Origin: Nostoc sp. 'Lobaria pulmonaria (5183) cyanobiont' | Lineage (GTDB): Bacteria; Cyanobacteriota; Cyanobacteriia; Cyanobacteriales; Nostocaceae | Length of the DNA stretch: 64,000 bases | NCBI RefSeq assembly: GCF_002949795.1 | Contig: NZ_CP026692.1 | Location: forward strand, 2,601,501-2,665,500 | Direction of reading: 5' to 3' | Part shown: positions 1 through 9,269 of the stretch, piece by piece | How the letters are laid out: each line of letters begins with the position of its first letter | Position numbering within the stretch: position 1 is the stretch's first letter | Notes under the pieces: generated by a model | The model's input: only the letters and a program-made list of their open reading frames with translations | Database searches by the model: none | Told to the model about the DNA's origin: nothing | Translations under genes and position numbers: made by a program

Positions 1-3000
1 CAGAGCGCCGCCGCAGATTCTTTAATGCCCTTGAAGGCGGTGGGTATCAAATTAGTAAAACTGTGCGCGAACTGTGTGTGTTTGCCCGACAAGACTTGGG
101 TAGCGACCCCCCTTTTTCCAACTTAGATTTAATTAGCTGCCGGAATGTATTGATTTACTTGGACGAAACGTTGCAAAAACGGATACTGCCCATCTTCCAT
201 TACAGTCTCAACCCGACTGGCTTTTTACTGCTAGGAACTTCAGAAAGCACAGGTAAATATTCGGAGTTATTTACTCCCATTGACAAAAAGTATAAAATTT
301 ATGCCAAGAAGCTAACTGCAAATCGTCCAATTCTATCGTTCGTTACCAGCAATTATCCGATGGTAAAAGTGGATGAACCCAAGCTCACCAATGAGAATTC
401 ATCAGATGAGTTTGATTTAGAGAGAAAAACTGACCAACTGATCTTGAATCGCTATGCCCCAGTGGGTGTAGTAATCAACAACAAGATGGAGGTGCTGCAA
501 CTTCGGGGAGAAATCGATCTCTACCTAAAACTTGCACCTGGAAAACCGAGTCTCAACTTATTTAAAATGGTGCGCCAAGGCTTGCTCGGAGAGCTACGCG
601 CTACAGTTTATCAGGCACAACGGCAAAAAATTCTAGTTAAAAAGCAAGGATTACGAATTGAAGAGGGCGATCTTTCAAGAATCATCAATCTTGAGGTGAT
701 TCCATTCAAGCCTTCGACCAACGAAGAATTCTACTTTTTGGTTTTATTTGAAGAAGCCCCACCCACAGTTAACAATCTCAGCACGGTAAATCCTGAGAGC
801 CAAGAGCAGCCAGACTTAGAGCGAGAGATTGTTCGGCTAAAGCAAGAAATAGCAAACGCCAATCAAGAGAGGGCCGCAACTCAAGAATATCTGCAAGCGG
901 TGATCCAAGAGCAGGAACACATCAATCAAGACCTGAAAGTTGCTAATGAAGAAATCCTCTCCAGCAATGAAGAGTTGCAAAGCACCAATGAAGAGCTAGA
1001 AACTGCTAAAGAAGAGATTCAGGCAACCAACGAAGAACTTAACACAACTAATGAAGAACTTCGCTCTCGAAATCTGGAATTACACCAACTTAACAACGAT
1101 CTGACGAATTTGCTTGCCAGTATCAATATTCCTATTTTGATATTGACTTCGGACTTACGGGTTCGACGTTTTACGCCAATGGCACAACGGCTTTTCAATT
1201 TAATTCCCGCCGATGCTGGACGACCTTTGAGCGATATCAGAGCCAATCTGAATATTCCTGACTTAGAACCTCTAATTTTGGAGGTACTTGACACACTCAG
1301 CATCAAAGAATTAGAAGTCCAAACTCTAGGGGGACATTGGTACAACCTCCGCATCCGTCCTTATCGCACCACAGAAAACCAGATTGACGGTGTAGTGTTG
1401 GTGTTAACAGATATTGATGTTCTCAAACGCACTGCTACAACCTTAGAACAAGCCCGGAATTACGCTGAAGCAATTGTGGAGACGGTACAAGTGCCGTTAA
1501 TCGTGCTTGATTCTGATTTCCGGGTGAACAAAGCCAATCGCTCGTTTTATGAAACATTTCAGGTTTCACCATCAGAGACAACGCAATCTCTGATTTTTCA
1601 ACTAGGGAATGGTCAGTGGAACCTACCTGGACTACAACAGATCCTAGAAGACATTCTCGCCAACGATACCACTATTCAAAACTTAGAGGTAGAGCATCGT
1701 TTTGAGCAGATTGGGCAGAAAACCATGCTGCTCAATGGTTGGAAAATTATTCAACAGGGAGAGTCTCAAAGGATTTTGCTGGCGATTGAAGATATTAGCG
1801 ATCGCAAACAGTTTGAGTTAGAGCGATTGCATATAATAGCACAGGAGCAGTCAGCCCGTCAAGAGGCGGAAACTGCCAACCAAGCTAAAAATGAATTCCT
1901 ATCGAACCTCTCCCATGAACTTCGTAACCCGCTCAATACTATACTCGGCTGGGCGCAACTTTTCCACACCCGCGATTTAGATTCTTCAGCAGTCACTCGT
2001 GCCTGGGAAGTGGTGGAGCGGAGTGCTAAAGTACAAGCTCAGTTAATCGATGATATGCTGGATGTCTCACGGATTACGAGCGGAAAGCTTCATTTAAACA
2101 CTCGTCTAATCGATCTAGTTTCAGTAGTGGATGCCGCGATTGAGTCTATGGAATTTTCCGCAGAGGCAAAAAACATTCAAATTATTTCACAGCTGAACTC
2201 GGCGACAGTTGTCGGAGATTTTGACCGTTTACAGCAAGTTCTGTGGAATTTACTTTCTAACGCGATTAAGTTCACTCCAGCCGATGGACGAGTGGGAATT
2301 ATCCTCGAAGCTGTATATAGTCACGCTGAAATTCGAGTCAGCGACACAGGAATTGGCATCCCGGCAGACTTGCTGCCATATATTTTTGAGCGCTTCCGCC
2401 AAGGAGATTCCAGCAGCAGCAAAACGAGTCAGGGACTTGGATTGGGCTTGTCAATCGTCCGTCATCTTGTCGAACTTCACGGTGGAACAGTTCAAGCGCA
2501 AAGTCCAGGCGAGGGACAAGGAACCACAATCATCATCAGGCTGCCTCTGCGCTCAATACCACCGGAAATTACACCGCCAACTTATTTAGAGCCGAGCCTT
2601 TTATCAGAGACTCCAGATATATTAGATGGTAAAAATCCATCCCTTACCCTTGAAGGGTTATGCATCTTGGCTGTAGACGATCAAGCGGATAACCGTGACT
2701 TAATCAAGTGGATGTTAGAAGACTTCGGGGCTGAAGTAGTGGTTGTGACATCGGCAAGGGAAGCGATCGCTGCTCTAACTGAATCTCCTGGCAGATACGA
2801 TCTGCTTCTAGCAGATATTGGGATGCCAGAGGAGGATGGTTTCTCCCTGATTCGTCAGGTTAGAGAGCTTGAGGCTGAAGCTGGGGGACAAATTCCAGCA
2901 GCAGCAATCACTGCCTATGCTAGCGAACAAGAGCAGCAAAAGGTGATTGATGCTGGTTTCCAAATGCATCTAGCTAAACCCATTGAACTGACTAAATTGG

Positions 3001-3041
3001 TATTGATGATTACAAATTTGAGTGGACTCCGAGTCAGATGA
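1..3041 (+). CDS. CheR-PAS-PAS hybrid sensor histidine kinase (5' partial)
   Basis: The reading frame is open from base 3 and already encodes the C-terminal part of a CheR-type methyltransferase (GGYQISK, VRELCVFARQDL, DLISCRNVLIYL), so the start lies before the window. Next come a long Glu/Asn-rich coiled coil (about 820-1090, repeats of TNEEL), two PAS-like segments (about 1100-1440 and 1450-1820), a HisKA domain with phospho-acceptor His in LSHELRNPLN (near 1914), an HATPase domain (DTGIGI, GLGLGLSIV, 2340-2470) and a C-terminal receiver (2650-3030) with phospho-acceptor Asp in LLLADIGMPEEDG. Such CheB/CheR-PAS-kinase fusions are common in cyanobacteria. The protein is probably a soluble phosphorelay sensor whose N-terminal methyltransferase module links it to chemotaxis-like modification. 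The signal sensed cannot be told. The domain order is clear; the partner regulator is unknown. Confidence 0.93.
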   Translation, partial: ERRRRFFNALEGGGYQISKTVRELCVFARQDLGSDPPFSNLDLISCRNVLIYLDETLQKRILPIFHYSLNPTGFLLLGTSESTGKYSELFTPIDKKYKIYAKKLTANRPILSFVTSNYPMVKVDEPKLTNENSSDEFDLERKTDQLILNRYAPVGVVINNKMEVLQLRGEIDLYLKLAPGKPSLNLFKMVRQGLLGELRATVYQAQRQKILVKKQGLRIEEGDLSRIINLEVIPFKPSTNEEFYFLVLFEEAPPTVNNLSTVNPESQEQPDLEREIVRLKQEIANANQERAATQEYLQAVIQEQEHINQDLKVANEEILSSNEELQSTNEELETAKEEIQATNEELNTTNEELRSRNLELHQLNNDLTNLLASINIPILILTSDLRVRRFTPMAQRLFNLIPADAGRPLSDIRANLNIPDLEPLILEVLDTLSIKELEVQTLGGHWYNLRIRPYRTTENQIDGVVLVLTDIDVLKRTATTLEQARNYAEAIVETVQVPLIVLDSDFRVNKANRSFYETFQVSPSETTQSLIFQLGNGQWNLPGLQQILEDILANDTTIQNLEVEHRFEQIGQKTMLLNGWKIIQQGESQRILLAIEDISDRKQFELERLHIIAQEQSARQEAETANQAKNEFLSNLSHELRNPLNTILGWAQLFHTRDLDSSAVTRAWEVVERSAKVQAQLIDDMLDVSRITSGKLHLNTRLIDLVSVVDAAIESMEFSAEAKNIQIISQLNSATVVGDFDRLQQVLWNLLSNAIKFTPADGRVGIILEAVYSHAEIRVSDTGIGIPADLLPYIFERFRQGDSSSSKTSQGLGLGLSIVRHLVELHGGTVQAQSPGEGQGTTIIIRLPLRSIPPEITPPTYLEPSLLSETPDILDGKNPSLTLEGLCILAVDDQADNRDLIKWMLEDFGAEVVVVTSAREAIAALTESPGRYDLLLADIGMPEEDGFSLIRQVRELEAEAGGQIPAAAITAYASEQEQQKVIDAGFQMHLAKPIELTKLVLMITNLSGLRVR

Positions 3042-3098
3042 ATGAGCGCTGTTTTTGTCCTTGATTAAAACCAGACATCTGTTAGTTATTTCTAATAA

Positions 3099-3338
3099 CT
3101 AAGATAGCGAGCAGAGAGCGTGACTTAATCGCTCTAAAGAAACACACAGGGTGTGAAATTGAGCATAAGAAATTAAATTTTCAATGCTATCCCTCTGGGT
3201 GGCTGCTCGAATTAAAATTTCAAAAATATTTCTTTGTTCACACTTACCTTGAGTCTGAATTGGAATGTTTTCAGTTAAACAGTTAACCACTTCATTCAAA
3301 GTTTTACTATCAGTTAGAACTGGGGTAATTGCAGTCAT
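3099..3338 (-). CDS. Small ORF, possibly a truncated transposase N-terminus
   Basis: This 79-codon ORF reads MTAITPVLTDSKTLNEVVNC and continues with a segment (EILIRAATQRDSIEN) that resembles the N-terminal region of some cyanobacterial DDE transposases, from memory only. The remainder (LISYAQFHTLCVSLERLSH) shows no such resemblance, as if the original frame had been lost. No terminal inverted repeats or catalytic DDE region are visible nearby. It is best read as a relic or an orphan small gene. It lies convergent with the sensor kinase gene, and its 3' end touches a weak AT-rich hairpin (3080-3100, stem TTAGTTAT/ATAACTAA). Confidence 0.3.
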   Translation of the reverse strand: MTAITPVLTDSKTLNEVVNCLTENIPIQTQGKCEQRNIFEILIRAATQRDSIENLISYAQFHTLCVSLERLSHALCSLS

Positions 3339-3861
3339 AGCTCAACCAGATATTTCTCTGGTTCAATTTTCTCGCAACTCTTTGACAAATTCTCTGTAAT
3401 CACACCAGAATGATATTCTGCTGCTAAATTTGCTCTTACGCTTGGCTGATTTATTAACTTTACTTATGTCACAAGATCAACTCAGTCATTCAACACTGAC
3501 ATTTAAAATCACTAACTTTCAACGAAAGTTCACTTAGACAGGTAATCATCACAGAGCGATCGCAGAAGTTTTCGGTCTACTGAATTTAACTATATTGTAA
3601 TCAGCAAGTAACCTATCTAGTAATTGAGTCTATAGCGGCGCATTTTCTAATCAATCTGTTACGGATAATTAGTTTAAGATAGTGTTGTTAAAAATCATGT
3701 TTGAATAAACGTTTTAATTACGTATAAATTGTCTAATTTGCATCTAAAACATTCAATAGTTATAGATAATTTCTGACATTTTTACTTAAAAAGATACAAA
3801 ACATATTTAATTTATTCAACTAAAACAGAAAGTATCAACTATGAATTGAGGACTTTTACGC
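3339..3861. other. AT-rich intergenic region
   Basis: No coding frame is supported here. It contains one HIP1 site near 3557 and long A/T stretches (3690-3840), and it probably carries the promoter of the small gene at 3862. No hairpin or known repeat stands out. Confidence 0.5.
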
Positions 3862-4071
3862 ATGACTGCAACCTTGATGAAGGTGCCTAAGTTTCGTAAT
3901 ACCCAATGGGTGAGTTTTGTTGGTGGAGAAGGAATTGTACGCAGCTACACACCTGAATGTGGTACATGGACGTATCTCATTGAGATGGCATTAGAGCTAG
4001 AGCCTAACTTTGGCAGAGTTGGTGCAGAAACGATGATACTCCTCACTGAGGCAGATTTGCGGACGACATAA
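3862..4071 (+). CDS. Small conserved cyanobacterial protein, function unknown
   Basis: This is a 69-codon gene with ATG start preceded by GAGGAC at a workable distance. The product contains WVSFVGGEGIVRSY and a C-terminal AETMILLTEADL. It has no signal peptide or membrane segment and looks like a compact beta-rich cytosolic protein. It resembles short hypothetical proteins I associate with Nostocales, but no function is known to me. Codon use matches the neighbours. The mobile repeat at 4096 begins 25 bp after its stop. Confidence 0.6.
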   Translation: MTATLMKVPKFRNTQWVSFVGGEGIVRSYTPECGTWTYLIEMALELEPNFGRVGAETMILLTEADLRTT

Positions 4072-4095
4072 GCAAGCTTTTGACAAGGCTACAAC

Positions 4096-4186
4096 CTAGT
4101 ACCGCAAGGCAAAAGTCACGCATAATTGTATTTCGGGCTTTTACACCATTTGAAATGGTATGTTTACTTACGCCGTGCTGTACTAG
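4096..4186 (+). repeat. CTAGTAC-family MITE-like repeat, copy 1
   Basis: This 91-bp element begins CTAGTACCGCAAGGC and ends GCCGTGCTGTACTAG. The two ends are imperfect inverted repeats, and the centre holds an inner palindrome CCATTTGAAATGG. Related copies sit at 50739-50922 (opposite orientation, interrupted), 59170-59267 and, shortened, 39569-39631. It has no coding capacity, so it is a non-autonomous dispersed repeat. Confidence 0.85.
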
Positions 4187-4411
4187 TAGTCTGTCAATAA
4201 ATAATTGACGAATAAATTTTCTGTAGAGACGACGATTTATCGCGTCTCTCCAACTGTCAAAATGGGTTTCGTAAATATGCTCCCGACTTGGCACACGATC
4301 CGTTTTACTCCTGGCTAGATTGCATTCAATGACTTTCTAAATATGTTCTTAAACATTTGGAAACTTTTAGCAGCCGAGTAGCCGCGTGTCATATTTTGTT
4401 AAGGAATTATC
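4187..4411. other. Intergenic region upstream of cruF
   Basis: It holds an imperfect hairpin around 4222-4250 (GTAGAGACG ... CGCGTCTC), a motif type common between Nostoc genes. AAGGAATTATC just before the ATG at 4412 can act as ribosome binding site. No coding frame is supported. Confidence 0.5.
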
Positions 4412-5315
4412 ATGAGACAACTTGTTATTGCTGAACGCGTAAGCCTTATTGGTCATATCGTGTCAATGGTATTTGGATTGGTAGGGATGTTACTGGTTGT
4501 ACCTAATGCCCAAGTAATTTTCGACTTATCCGAGGTTGGACAAACTGCTATGCAATGGAGTATGGCAGAAGGCGGTGTAGTTTATATGATTTTAGGTGCA
4601 GCAGGTGTTTTCTTGTATGCCACGCGGACTTTGGGTTTAGGTCGCGCTTTGGCATTTCTGTTGCCATCTGTATTTATTTCTCTAGGAAGTGAATTACTAG
4701 GAACCAGTACTGGTTTTCCATTTGGTCATTATAGTTACCTAAGCGGTTTAGGTTATAAGATTGCGGGTTTAGTCCCATTTACAATTCCCTTGTCGTGGTT
4801 TTATTTGGGATTTGTTTCTTACCTACTGGCACGTGCAGGTTTTGGAAGGGGACAAAAAACCCACCTTGTGGCGTCATATAAGTGCGATCGCTTTGGGTGC
4901 TTTGTTACTAACCTCCTGGGATTTTGTTCTCGATCCGGCAATGAGTCAAACTTCCCTGCCCTTTTGGTATTGGCAACAACCAGGCCCCTTCTTTGGAATG
5001 CCTTACCAAAACTTTGCGGGGTGGTTGGGTACTAGCTCGGTATTTATGACTGTGACTGCACTGTTGTGGAGAAATAATCCAATTAGCTGGGAGCGATCGC
5101 AACTTAATATACCTTTTGCAGTTTATTTAAGTAACTTTGGTTTTGCTACAGTCATGAGCTTAACAGCTGGATTCTTTGTACCCGTGTTGCTAGGCTTGTT
5201 GCTGGGTGTAACTCCCGCAGTGCTGCTGTGGTTGAAAGGCTCATCTACACCTGTCCAAGTTCTCATGGAAGCACCAGAAATCTCTGTAGCTAGGGTCAAA
5301 GTTGCAGCGAAATGA
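4412..5315 (+). pseudogene. cruF: CruF carotenoid 1',2'-hydratase, frameshifted
   Basis: The two halves read as one CruF/DUF422-type integral membrane protein. The first frame (4412 to about 4860) gives an N-terminus with several TM segments and GSELLGTSTGFPFGHYSY. The second frame continues with KPTLWRHISAIALGALLLTS, WDFVLDPAMS and NFAGWLGTSS to 5315. CruF hydrates the psi end of gamma-carotene during myxoxanthophyll (myxol glycoside) synthesis, in the membrane. The join needs one base fewer around 4845-4860, most simply five instead of six A in the run at 4854-4859. With that correction the protein is about 300 aa, the normal family length. The cause may be a real mutation, a sequencing error or slippage. 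As written, the first frame runs on into unrelated residues to 5035. Confidence 0.82.
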
Positions 5316-5410
5316 AAGGGCATTGGGCATTGAGTACAAGAGGCAGAGGAGTAAAAGGGCAGAGGGGAAAGACTTACTACAACTTTTCCTCTGCTCCCCT
5401 GCTCCCCCAG
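5316..5410. repeat. Imperfect palindromic intergenic repeat
   Basis: It starts GGGCATTGGGCATTGAG, continues with purine-rich AGGCAGAGGAG/GGGCAGAGGGG and then reads the complementary pyrimidine-rich TCCTCTGCTCCCCTGCTCC, so it can fold into a long hairpin. A related copy in the opposite orientation lies at 37321-37452. It lies between the convergent cruF and NACHT genes and supplies the last codons of the NACHT gene. Confidence 0.65.
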
Positions 5411-7710
5411 TCCCTAATTCCCTGCCATTTTCGCTGGGAGAGTTCTTTTATCGGCAACAACAAACTAGCTTCAATCTCCTGGCGCACAACGCCTGTTACC
5501 TCACAGTTGCTATTGAGGCAATCGATAAGCAACTGATTGGCATCGTAATATTGTTGCAATACTTGTTGTTGCTGTGGGCTGAAGTGCCAGTGATGCTGAA
5601 TGTTTCGATGCTTGGCGATCGCAGTTTTTAACTGTTCCATCCAAGCAGGATAACTTGTTTTCCACGATGTCTGAATCCTTTCTCTACTTTGTTCTGGATC
5701 GGGCAGTAGGTCTTTAAGTTGTTGTAAAGCTTGATGTAAGCCAGCATCTTGAACAATTGCTAAAGCACTACTCAGAGCATCGTTGCACCCATAGACATCG
5801 GCAAAATTAGATTTGCATTCCATTACTAGGTTATCTAATGCCGCATCCAAAAAAATATCTCGATCGAAGATGCAGACAAGGGCAAAGTACGGGGAAAGGT
5901 GAGGAGTCTTAGCCAAGGCAAGATAAAACGCCCGAATTGCAGCAGACTCAGGAGCAGCAAGAGATTTTTGACTTGCCCAAGTTAAAAATTTTTGCAAATA
6001 TGGATCTTGAGCCGTTAGCGCATCAACTTCTTGCTTCATCAACTGCACCAGAAAATCTGCATTCCGTAGCATAGCAACCGTTAACAAAAAGATTTCACGC
6101 CACCTGGGTTCAGTAATATGAGTCACCAGACGTTCTAACGGTTGTTTTAATGCTTGTAAATTATAACTGGCAACGATTTTTCGAGCAGTCAGGTATTCTT
6201 GAAACGTCAAATAAGAGAAAGAGAAAATCCCCCGCACTCTTTCTGCTAGCAATCCATGTTGCAACTCTATCGCCTGAAGTACCCCTTGACTATCTAATTC
6301 CAATTCCTCTGGTTCTGTGGAAGCATTCGGCAAATCACCGATATAATCGCTAATGTATTGCTCAACAATGCGTTGTTCAAAAAAGTAATTACCCTGCTCA
6401 AATGTCGCGTTAGCAACCTGACTCAGCAACTTAAGTTTTTGTGGTAATGAAAAACCTTGGTATACTTCATCCCGCTCAATTGCTTTAGTTTCGTCCCATT
6501 TGCCCAGGAGCAGGTCTAAACACTGCTTATAAAACGCAGCTTTTTGGGTTGGAAATTTGTTCTGGTGATGAAAAACGCAGCAGGCGAGATGCAAAAACAA
6601 GGGAGTGACAGCAAGTCTCCGAAATTGTAAATTTTCGGGTAAATCTAGTTTCTCAATAAACTCAAATGCCTGTTCTTGTTTATCCTGGATGTTCGTTTTC
6701 GTAACTGCTGTAAACCACTTCTGAGCAAAAGCAACAATTTTATCTTGACTAAAAGGGGCAATTTCAACATCTGTAAAGCGTCTGAGGTTGAAAGCTTTAG
6801 CTGCGGTGCGGCAGGTGACGACAAACATATTCTTTTGATACTTTTCAGATAGTCTGCGAATCTCATTGACGACACCGATGCTCTGTTGATGGAGTACTTC
6901 ATCTAATCCATCCAGCAATAGCAACACTCTGCCCTCTAACAACAAAGTTTCCAGCATAGATGGGTCTGGAATTCCACAGGTGAGGAATTCTTTGCAAATA
7001 TAGTTGAGTAAATTGAACTCCCCCGCTTCTCTAGATTCGTCCGCAAAATCTCTTAAGGTGACAAAAATAGTCACCCGATTTGCAGCAAATCTACCTCGGT
7101 TGCATTGAATCGCCAGATGTTGTAAAAAAGTGGTTTTACCTGCTCCCGGTTTACCCAACACCCGCAGCTTTGAGTAAATTTCAACTGCTGTGATCCCCGC
7201 GATTTGTGTCTGGGATACTTCACCTAAACCAAAGCGATCAAATTCTTTTGATGTAAACTTTTGTAAATCAGCAAACTCTAACCACTGAAAGCTGGCAATT
7301 TCCTCTAAAATGTTGACATCGATGTAAATGTCGTCTATTTTAACGGGACGATTAATATCTAATAACTGCAAAGTGCCGCACTGGTCTTGAATTTTGTCGA
7401 AGCGTTGCGATCGCACTTGTTGTACTAAAGCATCAATATCTAAGAATTTAGCAGCACTAAGTTCTTTTGATTCAGGGAATTCTTCTGGAGGATTAGCCGC
7501 AATCTCCCGCCAACTCAACGACAACACAGAACAAATTTCTATAAAGATATGACGCTCAACTGGACGCCCACTAAAAAATCGCCAAATTGGTTGGCGAGTC
7601 TTTAAGTGGACTTCAAAAGCCAAATAGTCTTGTGTCCACCCCTTATGAGCGAACGCTTTTTTAGCTTGTTCAATCCCAGCGAGGGATGCCTGGAGCGCTC
7701 GCTTGACCAT
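5377..7710 (-). CDS. Bacterial NACHT (NLR-like) NTPase
   Basis: The 777-aa protein opens with a small helical, HTH-like domain (residues 1-75; GWTQDYLAFEV, TRQPIWRFFSGRPV) typical of cyanobacterial NACHT proteins. The NACHT NTPase follows, with Walker A GKPGAGKTT (186-194), Walker B LLLLDGLDE (263-271), a winged-helix region, and a long helical C-terminus with NCH-type features (PYLQKFLTWASQKS, HWHFSPQQQQVLQQYYDANQLL). Bacterial NACHT proteins are known anti-phage ATPases, and related cyanobacterial ones are often solitary, as here. No effector domain (nuclease, TIR, protease) is recognisable, so the C-terminal helical part may be both sensor and effector. The last dozen residues are encoded by an intergenic repeat and are probably not conserved. 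It is solitary, with an AT-rich upstream region. Confidence 0.88.
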   Translation of the reverse strand: MVKRALQASLAGIEQAKKAFAHKGWTQDYLAFEVHLKTRQPIWRFFSGRPVERHIFIEICSVLSLSWREIAANPPEEFPESKELSAAKFLDIDALVQQVRSQRFDKIQDQCGTLQLLDINRPVKIDDIYIDVNILEEIASFQWLEFADLQKFTSKEFDRFGLGEVSQTQIAGITAVEIYSKLRVLGKPGAGKTTFLQHLAIQCNRGRFAANRVTIFVTLRDFADESREAGEFNLLNYICKEFLTCGIPDPSMLETLLLEGRVLLLLDGLDEVLHQQSIGVVNEIRRLSEKYQKNMFVVTCRTAAKAFNLRRFTDVEIAPFSQDKIVAFAQKWFTAVTKTNIQDKQEQAFEFIEKLDLPENLQFRRLAVTPLFLHLACCVFHHQNKFPTQKAAFYKQCLDLLLGKWDETKAIERDEVYQGFSLPQKLKLLSQVANATFEQGNYFFEQRIVEQYISDYIGDLPNASTEPEELELDSQGVLQAIELQHGLLAERVRGIFSFSYLTFQEYLTARKIVASYNLQALKQPLERLVTHITEPRWREIFLLTVAMLRNADFLVQLMKQEVDALTAQDPYLQKFLTWASQKSLAAPESAAIRAFYLALAKTPHLSPYFALVCIFDRDIFLDAALDNLVMECKSNFADVYGCNDALSSALAIVQDAGLHQALQQLKDLLPDPEQSRERIQTSWKTSYPAWMEQLKTAIAKHRNIQHHWHFSPQQQQVLQQYYDANQLLIDCLNSNCEVTGVVRQEIEASLLLPIKELSQRKWQGIRDWGSRGAEEKL

Positions 7711-8579
7711 AGGAGTTTACACACATCAAACAATAATTATTCAATTTGACATTATTGCTACATTCAGTTTCGGAACTACTTAGAAAATAAGTTAGTTATT
7801 TTTGCTATTTTTAAATACTAATGATTTCATTTAAAGCATCTTCAGCCAATATCCTGTGATTGTATTATTCTCAGTAAAAATTTAAATGTTAAAGTATTTT
7901 TTACTACTTTATGTTTAATGTTATAGAAAGTTTTTCTCTATCTAATAGCTGAAGTGCTGCGCCAAGTTCAAAGTTTATGTACCATTGATTACTTAGTACT
8001 TATAATAAATATTGTAGCACTTCTCTATACTTGTCTATAAAGTCTATAAAGTTAGCTTATTATCAATTAATATTTAAATAACTTATAGCATTTTTTAAGC
8101 AGCAGAGTTACACCCAAATCTTTTTTACCAAGGTTACTACCTTTGAAAACGTACCTCACTAGGTACGGAACTGCTATAGCTTAAGAAGTAAAGAGTAAAA
8201 AGATAATCCCCCATAAATAAATTTAGGGGATTTAATAAGGACGTATTGTTTTACAGGCGCGATAAGTTTTTTCACCATGAGCATTAAAGATTGGCAAGAT
8301 TGCTACTGTTGTTATGCTTCCAGTTTGAAATCCTTTGCCTCAAATTATGGCTCTACGCAACTCAAGGTTTGAACTCACCGGGGGCGATTGTTAGGTTGCT
8401 GGTGACAGCTATTGCAACCCTTCAAGAAATTGGAAAGGTTATTGCCGAAGCTGTCTGAACATCAGCACAAATTTAAATGCGTATACCAAGGCATGACGTA
8501 TTAAAGTTGTTCTACCTTACCTCTACCATTCTCCTCTTGCCCCCACACAGAGTTACCATAATTCCAGGTCGCCTAGTGG
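7711..8579. other. Long AT-rich intergenic region
   Basis: Bases 7711-8120 are strongly AT-rich and probably hold the NACHT promoter. Small hairpins occur at 8152-8167 (GTACCTCACTAGGTAC) and 8204-8234 (AATCCCCC ... GGGGATT). A 56-codon TTG-initiated frame at 8291-8458 encodes a Leu-rich peptide ending ATLQEIGKVIAEAV. It has no ribosome binding site and no family I recognise, so it is not called as a gene. Confidence 0.45.
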
Positions 8580-8963
8580 ATGCTGAAAATGATTGACCCC
8601 TACGACTTTGAAGATGATGACCTTGACTTTGAGGATGAAGATTTCTTGAAAATAAAACCCATCAGCCAAATGACCGAAGGGGAAAAACTACAGCGATTTA
8701 AGCGGTTCTTTGACAGCAGCAGCCGTGCTATGCTGCAAGACTGTCTATTTCGTATCATCAATTATGAAGATGGTACGGGCACGTTAGAAATTCTTTGCCC
8801 TAATCAAGTCGTAAGGCAACGCCTTTCTAAGAAAAAGCGCAAAATTACCAACAACATCAACACCTGCTGGAGTCATATCAGATGGTTTTCGCTATGTGTC
8901 CAGCAAGATAGTGAGTTGCATTGCCAGAAGTTTACCCGTAATGGCGATTTGGTGACATCTTAA
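8580..8963 (+). CDS. Hypothetical acidic-N-terminus protein
   Basis: The 127-aa product has a very acidic start (DFEDDDLDFEDEDF), then a predicted alpha/beta body containing SRAMLQDCLFRIINYEDGTG, LEILCPNQVVRQRL and a basic stretch KKKRK. There is no signal peptide or TM segment. A second ATG at 8589 (MIDPYDF) is a possible start. It resembles short proteins of unknown function in filamentous cyanobacteria. The gene at 9015 lies 51 bp downstream on the same strand and could be co-transcribed. I do not recognise a domain. Confidence 0.6.
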   Translation: MLKMIDPYDFEDDDLDFEDEDFLKIKPISQMTEGEKLQRFKRFFDSSSRAMLQDCLFRIINYEDGTGTLEILCPNQVVRQRLSKKKRKITNNINTCWSHIRWFSLCVQQDSELHCQKFTRNGDLVTS

Positions 8964-9014
8964 TTGGGTATTGGGGACTATACCTAATGCCAGATGACAA
9001 ATGACTAATAACAA

Positions 9015-9269
9015 ATGACTAAAAAACAAAAATTTCCTTACCTAGTTGGTTCTAAGTGGACAGCACAGCAAAAAATCGATGGCTGGCGGCACTTCCAAGT
9101 TGTCAATCGCAAAAATCAGGCTAAGTGGGTTTATGCCGAAATGGTTGCTGCTTGCGATCCGAAAGTCCGTTTTTGGATAAATGCCAAATTATTACAAGAT
9201 AACTCCCAGTGGCAAGCTGGCTGGCAAACATTACAGCAAATCCACGGACTTGAAACTGAAGTGTCCTAA
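9015..9269 (+). CDS. Trp-rich small protein (TIGR02450-like)
   Basis: The 84-aa product carries the pattern GSKWTAQQKIDGWRHFQVV followed by regularly spaced Trp residues and a terminal SQWQAGWQTL. This matches the small Trp-rich TIGR02450 family as I remember it. Its biochemical role is unknown. It is soluble with no cysteines beyond one in VAACDPKVRFW. It follows the acidic hypothetical gene at 8580 by 51 bp. A stable hairpin (9287-9307) follows its stop. Confidence 0.65.
   Translation: MTKKQKFPYLVGSKWTAQQKIDGWRHFQVVNRKNQAKWVYAEMVAACDPKVRFWINAKLLQDNSQWQAGWQTLQQIHGLETEVS

Noticed and set aside
4845..4862. Programmed -1 frameshift in cruF at AAAAAAC
   Set aside because: The frames do not match the slippery site register, and the needed change is +1, not -1.
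8291..8458. 56-codon TTG-initiated Leu-rich frame
   Set aside because: It has no ribosome binding site, no ATG/GTG start and no family I can recognise.
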